Positions 57,126-64,000 of a stretch of 64,000 nt of DNA are shown one piece after another (positions within the stretch are counted from its first letter, which is position 1; every line of letters starts with the position of its first letter). This DNA comes from Gonocerus acuteangulatus (Eukaryota > Arthropoda > Insecta > Hemiptera > Coreidae): NCBI GenBank assembly GCA_946811695.1, contig OX328127.1, positions 48,685,774 through 48,749,773 on the forward strand, written 5' to 3'. The notes beneath the pieces were generated by a model. The model did no database searches and was not told the origin of the DNA. It was given only the letters and a program-made list of their open reading frames with translations. The position numbers and the translations under genes were made by a program.

Positions 57126-57700
57126 TAAATATGTATGAGTGTGTTTCCGGATGGTGACCTCCAGGTCCTGACTCCTATATTCAGAAGAGGGCTCCTAAAA
57201 CGAGAACCCCGTCGGATAACGGAACGGCTATCTCCTAATAAATCAGATATTCTCTAGGTAGAAAAATGACCACTATTTTATAGTCTAACTCCTACCCGAG
57301 GGCCGTAAAGGTATTCGGCAGATATATGTGTTCAGGATTATGGCTCCCATCCTAGGACGTACCTAAAAGCTGGTTCCTACGCCGCCGGTGTGTATAACAA
57401 AAGTAACGGCCTATCATATGTGAATAACATATTATTATTTTTGAAAATTCGTTCTGGAAGTTGCTCCGGTCTGGGATGTCCTCCTTTTGTAATGTGGCAA
57501 GATACGACCGCAGCCTCAGTGACAGTATCAGACCGAGACATTTATATATGTGTGAATAAATCTACGCGGACACGCATTTTAGAAACAAATTTTCAGAAAA
57601 ATAACATTTTCGGTTGAGATGTAAACGAGAAGGGAGGCGTGAAGGCAGATGTTTACTCACTCCAGGATACAGATGGTAAGACTTCGACTTGGACGATATT
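57122..57700. other. Unidentified, moderately GC-rich block
   Basis: The block begins at the TA repeat and shows no recognisable ORF or repeat match in the window; the 75-codon ORF at 57390-57617 is not recognised. Its last part may include mariner 5' sequence. Confidence 0.35.
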
Positions 57701-57721
57701 CCAAACGTTAGCACTTTTCGG

Positions 57722-58135
57722 AGTAATGTAGTTGTTATTGAGGATGTACTCGGCCATAGCGCTGCTGAGGCTTGTATGAACACTGACACGGCGTAAGGGG
57801 AGGGAACAGTGGATGAACGAACTGTTTACCGGTTGTTTTCTAGGTTTCGAAGTGGAAATTTTGACCTTGACAACGAGGAGCGAGGAAGGCCAGAAACCAA
57901 TCTTGACAATGACCACCTGAAAGAAAGAGTTGAAGCTTGTCCCTCAAAAAGCACTAGGGAATATGCCAAAGAACTCGGAGTAGGAGCCACGACAGTTTCA
58001 AGACATTTGAAGGAAATCGGCAAGTCCAAAACTGACATTTCATACGGTACAGCCTGATAATTACAGCAATGAGTGCGCCAGGTGTAAACTAATTCTTGAA
58101 CTGTATAAAAGGCGTCTGCTGCCAAGTAGTTCTTA
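57722..58135 (+). pseudogene. mariner-type transposase N-terminal fragment
   Basis: Reading begins with 'LGHSAAEACMNTDTA', meets a stop at 57794, then continues 'GEGTVDERTVYRLFSRFRSG' and 'NFDLDNEERGRPET', through 'STREYAKELGVGATTVSRHL' and 'KEIGKSK'. These are the first and second helix-turn-helix units of mariner-family transposases, with the GRP linker. Just after 'GKSK' (58027-58030) the frame shifts and further reading is uncertain. The DDE catalytic domain is absent, so it cannot transpose. The left edge of the 2.8-kb tandem duplication cuts this fragment at 58027. Confidence 0.85.
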
Positions 58136-58199
58136 TATTTCTTGGAAAAAAAAACTTCTTAGGTATCTTTTAACACGAGAGTGATCACACTTTTTGTTT

Positions 58200-58840
58200 T
58201 TTTCGGAACAAAACTTAGTATGCGCATAACAAACCATTAATTGGTTCATTATCGTGCAAAGTTGGACGCCCTGGTAGAGGGAGGGGGGTTTACTCGTAGT
58301 CTACCTTATCAATTTGCCCATACCGGGCATGAGTTTTGGTTCCTTGTAATATTCTGTATTCAACGTGTCCAACTAATATAAAATATGTGCCATGATAGTA
58401 AACAAAATCGGTCGATTTAGAAGCCAAGGAGGTTCACTTAGAAACCAAATTCAATTATTTATTAGCCCGTGACTACCTGAAGTTTCGCTTCCTTGTAACG
58501 TTGTAAGTTGATGCACGTCGTACTCGACAAATGATGAATTAATGTTGTGAAAATACGAAATATCGGTCATAAGGAGTACGAGCTTACCCAAAAACCAATT
58601 TTGTTTTAGTAATGAGTCCGCTTTTGATAAGAAATATATTTTTCTTTCGTAGTGTTTTCAGAAAAAATAATTTTTTAATTGAATCAACTGGTTAAAACAA
58701 ATTTAAATCAGCTAAACTTATATTATTTATTTATCGGTTAATTGTAGCACACTTATTACTTAAAAATGTCACATTTAGCTATCAATGCTAAAAAATAGCT
58801 AAATAAGTTGCTTAGTTAAGCAGGTCCTGCGTGACATTCT
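58200..58840 (+). repeat. Repeat family B, copy 3 (modules and end)
   Basis: Three diverged modules ('accattaattggttcattat' with 'agggaggggggtttactcg', and so on) are followed by the end 'gcttagttaagcaggtcctg' plus 'cgtgac'. A leader-like 'ccgaaggaatctagctattg' lies apart at 59818-59900, outside the expected order. Confidence 0.55.
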
Positions 58841-59145
58841 CATGCAACGGATCCTAAATTTCTTGGTGCTCAGCCTTCATTGTTAGCATTTATGGGATGA
58901 TCCTAGCAGTTTCAGACTTTCCAACCTCTATTCCAGCCAGTTTTGCTGTATATACCGAATTTCACCATACAACACCATTTTAGGACTAACCTCTTTAAAC
59001 AGACGGCTTAATGATGAAATAATAAATCTGTTAAAGTTTTTTAATAGAAGCTTAAATAGTCCTCTGTTTTTTAAGGCAGGTCTTAACAGTGTTTATGTAC
59101 TTCCAATAACATCCTAAGAAACTATCATGTTCTTTGTAAAGAGTA

Positions 59146-59178
<33 letters not shown>

Positions 59179-59180
<2 letters not shown>

Positions 59181-59432
59181 GTCCCGTAACAGGCCACGAG
59201 GGCCCTGAGGGGCAGATACTATAGAGGTATCTGATTCATGGCCATACGGCACACTAGGGAGATAGTGTGGTCAGTACTATGCTCCGGCCGCCTGATTTTC
59301 CCCTTGGCTGCTTCGACTGCTAGAGTCATTAGCACCAACCAAGGTACCCATTATTAAATTAATTAAAGGCTGGGTTGGCCTAGGGACGGTCAGGGAGGCC
59401 GAATTCAACCGGTGAACGAAGACACTAGAAGA
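59179..59432 (-). mobile_element. Ile-type SINE body, head missing
   Basis: On the minus strand the body runs from 'cttctagtgtcttcg' to 'cctgttacgggactga' and is followed by a T run (an A run of about 30 on the plus strand, 59147-59177). The tRNA head is absent. It is duplicated at 61964-62216. Confidence 0.88.
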
Positions 59433-60113
59433 TTGTAGAGAGTAATAGGTTACCAAAATTCTTAGTAAAAGTAAGAAATCAATGCGTTAGAATCGCCTTG
59501 ATGGCTTGGTAATCATCATTTGTATAAACAAAGTAAGAAGAAAAAAATATATAAGTAAGGTTCGAGAGTATTTCAGATGAGAAGTACAAATTACACTAAT
59601 GGCGAAGAGAGCCAAAATTAAAGAGTGGAGATTTATGAGCTGCGAACAAGTTTTATTACACGGAGACCGCGGCTATGTAATTTGCCTGGATGGAGCAGCT
59701 CAAGGATAGCTTTAGGAATCGCTACAGGAGTTGATTACACTTTTCAAGGATCTACTTCTTAGATGCGGAAGGATTCTATCAAAAGAATAACCAGTTCGGG
59801 TTACCTCTTTTACCACTTTCCGAAGGAATCTAGCTATTGAGGTTGTACTCATCAAAGATTTTTTTTTTCAAATTGTCAACGATCCTACCAAGAAATCTTG
59901 CAGTACCAAGAAATTTGACGGAAGTTCTGCGGGGCGACGTTAAAGCAGTTGATGTGAAATTAAGAAAAGTGCAACTATATCTCTCGCTGTAAAGAATTTA
60001 ATATGAATTAAACAATATATATACATATATATATATATATAAAATATGAATGATTAAACATGTAAAAAATATTATAAGATTTTTCTAATACCCCATTTTT
60101 CTAATATATTTAA

Positions 60114-60422
60114 ATGTGGCAGAAGGTCAAATACGAACAAAAAAACTCATGTTCCACACTATTCTTTTATTGTGCTCTACATGTTTCGCGTTCCTATGAC
60201 GCATCTTCAGGAGCTCTTAAACTAATGTACAATTACAACCTACACCTAGAAAGTCTAGACGTGGCCCTACCTGCGGAAGGTTCTCGGTGGTGTAGGCTGT
60301 AATTGTACATAAGTTTAAGAGCTCCTGAAGAGGCGTCATAGGAACGCGAAACATCTAGAGCACAATAAAAGAGTAGTGTGGAACGTGAGTTTTATTCGTT
60401 CGAATTTGACCTTCTGCCACAT
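60114..60422. mobile_element. 309-bp foldback element flanked by TTAA
   Basis: Arms of about 130 bases ('atgtggcagaaggtcaaata' and its complement at 60403-60422) pair nearly fully around a ~45-base centre. TTAA stands immediately outside both ends (60110-60113, 60423-60426). A TTAA duplication is the signature of piggyBac-type transposition, so it could be a piggyBac-related MITE. ORFs at 60114-60302 and 60423-60665 are incidental. Confidence 0.8.
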
Positions 60423-61963
60423 TTAAAAATAATAAAATAAAAAATAAAATGAAATATACTTATATATGTATATGTAGTTTTGTACGGATTTGTTCGGTTC
60501 GTGCATTTGTGCAATAGTTAACCAGCGAGATGTGTCCATATGGGGTCCATAACGTGCATACACTTCCCACCTTTTCAGGAATGAGCTTAAGAGTGGTTTT
60601 GCAGCTCCTTCACGGCGGAGATATTTTAAAAGAACAACTGATATTCTCAATATAAATGAAGCCAATCTTCGATAGAAACATTAGCAAGCTGTGTATAGCA
60701 ACCCAAATCATTTTGGCAGCACCCTTCATGTATTAATTAAAAATAAAGCCTTTCCTTTCATTCTTACGATTTTACTGTTAAATAAGTTTAAAACGCCGGA
60801 ATAAGACTAATACAAAACTGACATTTCATACGGTACAGCCTGATAATTACAGCAATGAGTGCGCCAGGTGTAAACTAATTCTTGAACTGTATAAAAGGCG
60901 TCTGCTGCCAAGTAGTTCTTATATTTCTTGGAAAAAAAACTTCTTAGGTATCTTTTAACACGAGAGTGATCACACTTTTTGTTTTTTTCGGAACAAAACT
61001 TAGTATGCGCATAACAAACCATTAATTGGTTCATTATCGTGCAAAGTTGGACGCCCTGGTAGAGGGAGGGGGGTTTACTCGTAGTCTACCTTATCAATTT
61101 GCCCATACCGGGCATGAGTTTTGGTTCCTTGTAATATTCTGTATTCAACGTGTCCAACTAATATAAAATATGTGCCATGATAGTAAACAAAATCGGTCGA
61201 TTTAGAAGCCAAGGAGGTTCACTTAGAAACCAAATTCAATTATTTATTAGCCCGTGACTACCTGAAGTTTCGCTTCCTTGTAACGTTGTAAGTTGATGCA
61301 CGTCGTACTCGACAAATGATGAATTAATGTTGTGAAAATACGAAATATCGGTCATAAGGAGTACGAGCTTACCCAAAAACCAATTTTGTTTTAGTAATGA
61401 GTCCGCTTTTGATAAGAAATATATTTTTCTTTCGTAGTGTTTTCAGAAAAAATAATTTTTTAATTGAATCAACTGGTTAAAACAAATTTAAATCAGCTAA
61501 ACTTATATTATTTATTTATCGGTTAATTGTAGCACACTTATTACTTAAAAATGTCACATTTAGCTATCAATGCTAAAAAATAGCTAAATAAGTTGCTTAG
61601 TTAAGCAGGTCCTGCGTGACATTCTCATGCAACGGATCCTAAATTTCTTGGTGCTCAGCCTTCATTGTTAGCATTTATGGGATGATCCTAGCAGTTTCAG
61701 ACTTTCCAACCTCTATTCCAGCCAGTTTTGCTGTATATACCGAATTTCACCATACAACACCATTTTAGGACTAACCTCTTTAAACAGACGGTTTAATGAT
61801 GAAATAATAAATCTGTTAAAGTTTTTTAATAGAAGCTTAAATAGTCCTCTGTTTTTTAAGGCAGGTCTTAACAGTGTTTATGTACTTCCAATAACATCCT
61901 AAGAAACTATCATGTTCTTTGTAAAGAGTAATAAAAAAAAAAAAAAACAAAAAAAAAAAAAAT

Positions 61964-62216
61964 CAGTCCCGTAACAGGCCACGAGGGCCCTGAGGGGCAG
62001 ATACTATAGAGGTATCTGATTCATGGCCATACGGCACACTAGGGAGATAGTGTGGTCAGTACTATGCTCCGGCCGCCTGATTTTCCCCTTGGCTGCTTCG
62101 ACTGCTAGAGTCATTAGCACCAACCAAGGTACCCATTATTAAATTAATTAAAGGCTGGGTTGGCCTAGGGACGGTCAGGGAGGCCGAATTCAACCGGTGA
62201 ACGAAGACACTAGAAG
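61964..62216 (-). mobile_element. Ile-type SINE body (duplicated copy)
   Basis: Same as 59179-59432, carried by the tandem duplication; the adjoining A run here is interrupted by a C. Confidence 0.88.
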
Positions 62217-62799
62217 ATTGTAGAGAGTAATAGGTTACCAAAATTCTTAGTAAAAGTAAGAAATCAATGCGTTAGAATCGCCTTGATGGCTTGGTAATCA
62301 TCATTTGTATAAACAAAGTAAGAAGAAAAAAATATATAAGTAAGGTTCGAGAGTATTTCAGATGAGAAGTACAAATTACACTAATGGCGAAGAGAGCCAA
62401 AATTAAAGAGTGGAGATTTATGAGCTGCGAACAAGTTTTATTACACGGAGACCGCGGCTATGTAATTTGCCTGGATGGAGCAGCTCAAGGATAGCTTTAG
62501 GAATCGCTACAGGAGTTGATTACACTTTTCAAGGATCTACTTCTTAGATGCGGAAGGATTCTATCAAAAGAATAACCAGTTCGGGTTACCTCTTTTACCA
62601 CTTTCCGAAGGAATCTAGCTATTGAGGTTGTACTCATCAAAGATTTTTTTTTTCAAATTGTCAACGATCCTACCAAGAAATCTTGCAGTACCAAGAAATT
62701 TGACGGAAGTTCTGCGGGGCGACGTTAAAGCAGTTGATGTGAAATTAAGAAAAGTGCAACTATATCTCTCGCTGTAAAGAATTTAATATGAATTAAACA

Positions 62800-62872
<73 letters not shown>

Positions 62873-62938
62873 GAATGATTAAACATGTAAAAAATATTAT
62901 AAGATTTTTCTAATACCCCATTTTTCTAATATATTTAA

Positions 62939-63247
62939 ATGTGGCAGAAGGTCAAATACGAACAAAAAAACTCATGTTCCACACTATTCTTTTATTGTGC
63001 TCTACATGTTTCGCGTTCCTATGACGCATCTTCAGGAGCTCTTAAACTAATGTACAATTACAACCTACACCTAGAAAGTCTAGACGTGGCCCTACCTGCG
63101 GAAGGTTCTCGGTGGTGTAGGCTGTAATTGTACATAAGTTTAAGAGCTCCTGAAGAGGCGTCATAGGAACGCGAAACATCTAGAGCACAATAAAAGAGTA
63201 GTGTGGAACGTGAGTTTTATTCGTTCGAATTTGACCTTCTGCCACAT
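62939..63247. mobile_element. 309-bp foldback element (duplicated copy)
   Basis: Same as 60114-60422, again with TTAA on both sides (62935-62938, 63248-63251). Confidence 0.8.
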
Positions 63248-63640
63248 TTAAAAATAATAAAATAAAAAATAAAATGAAATATACTTATATATGTATATGT
63301 AGTTTTGTACGGATTTGTTCGGTTCGTGCATTTGTGCAATAGTTAACCAGCGAGATGTGTCCATATGGGGTCCATAACGTGCATACACTTCCCACCTTTT
63401 CAGGAATGAGCTTAAGAGTGGTTTTGCAGCTCCTTCACGGCGGAGATATTTTAAAAGAACAACTGATATTCTCAATATAAATGAAGCCAATCTTCGATAG
63501 AAACATTAGCAAGCTGTGTATAGCAACCCAAATCATTTTGGCAGCACCCTTCATGTATTAATTAAAAATAAAGCCTTTCCTTTCATTCTTACGATTTTAC
63601 TGTTAAATAAGTTTAAAACGCCGGAATAAGACTAATACAA

Positions 63641-64000
63641 ATATTCAAATGAACCAAACAACAACTTTCAAAAGTGTTGGCTCAGCTTTCACACGAATTT
63701 CATAATTTTATCGCATCTTGCATGAACGACTTTCTACGTAGGCAATTAGTTAAGCTTTCGAACGGTTAACTTCTACCTGCAAAGATTTCCTAGCCCTCTT
63801 CGAAGTATTTAAGCAAAATATGATATAGGCAAAACTGATCATTCGTTTTGATAAAACATTTTTTTTAAACAATGCCCTTCTGTAAAGTGATTATTTTGGT
63901 GTCTATTAGGTTCGATCGAAAAAGTTTTGAAGAAATTCCGTATTCGTTTATGAAAGAGTGCAAGCTCAGTAGCTAACTTCATTTGATATTTCTAAATCAG
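63641..64000. other. Right edge, no recognised feature
   Basis: Unique AT-rich sequence after the duplication; no ORF of note and no repeat match in the window. Confidence 0.5.

Larger units (their letters stand above)
58027..60812 (+). repeat. Tandem duplication, unit 1 (2,786 bp)
   Basis: Sequence from 'caaaactgacatttcatacg' at 58027 is repeated from 60813 with an offset of 2,786 bases. Outside the A runs and (TA)n I noticed a single base difference (c at 59007 against t in unit 2). The unit contains repeat family B, a SINE fragment and a foldback element. Confidence 0.95.
60813..63640 (+). repeat. Tandem duplication, unit 2 (about 2,828 bp)
   Basis: This is a direct copy of 58027-60812. 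It is longer mainly because its (TA)n (about 62800-62864) is expanded relative to 60015-60040. The right boundary is 'actaatacaaa' followed by unique sequence at about 63641; the junction shares only the short 'caaa'. Confidence 0.95.

Noticed and set aside
57809..58057. Intact small DNA-binding gene made from a mariner fragment
   Set aside because: An in-frame stop at 57794, the frameshift at the duplication edge and lack of any added domain point to simple decay.
60114..60302. 62-codon ORF present twice, suggesting a conserved gene
   Set aside because: It lies inside the palindromic element and is repeated only because of the tandem duplication.

Overview
This window is AT-rich, repeat-dominated nuclear DNA from an animal, most likely an insect or other arthropod. 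The reasons are the density and kind of its mobile elements: tRNA-headed SINEs, non-LTR retrotransposon fragments with RNase H and zinc-knuckle tails, mariner, Tigger/pogo and hAT remnants, Helitron/INE-like elements with internal microsatellites, and long (TA)n tracts. The one intact cellular gene is animal-like. Species cannot be fixed from the sequence alone. There are no operons, rRNA genes or CRISPR arrays.

Layout. 1-2.7 kb: a repeat copy running into a 430-bp polypyrimidine tract, then a GC-rich island. 3.85-4.33 kb: an intact single-exon gene for mitochondrial inner membrane protease subunit 1 (IMMP1L) with a poly(A) signal. 4.7-12 kb: an Ile-tRNA-type SINE, INE-like repeats with ~135-bp modules, a palindromic MITE, a Helitron-like copy and a Met-anticodon SINE. 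14.3 kb: a candidate 183-bp exon. 14.8-16.4 kb: a LINE fragment split by a hAT-like element with its target duplication. 17.5-19 kb: a LINE tail, then a striking GATC/ATCGAT tandem array. 21-26 kb: several tRNA-derived fragments, a possible Z-DNA tract and a degraded DDE transposase. 27-29 kb: a 1.73-kb foldback element with ~0.8-kb arms, flanked by small MITE copies. 29.3-31.8 kb: three LINE fragments, one with an inverted 5' part, one split by an AT-rich insertion with a 13-bp target duplication. 32.8-37.5 kb: second copies of the window-start repeat, the SINE, the foldback and the Helitron-like element. 43.2-44.2 kb: a LINE ORF1 with a scrap of ORF2 endonuclease. 45.9-54.8 kb: SINEs, a LINE tail and a Tigger fragment with a PCNA-binding-like motif. 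57.7-63.6 kb: a mariner fragment and a near-identical 2.8-kb tandem duplication.

How it fits together. The window is a record of parasitic DNA around one housekeeping gene rather than a set of cooperating genes. The most useful relationships are between elements: a LINE and a SINE family share the same 3' tail, several SINEs with different heads share one tail, TA-targeting transposons lie inside (TA)n arrays, and nested insertions can be ordered by their target-site duplications. Long stretches (about 19-21.6, 34.1-34.9, 47.7-51.8 and 54.8-57 kb) show no recognisable gene.
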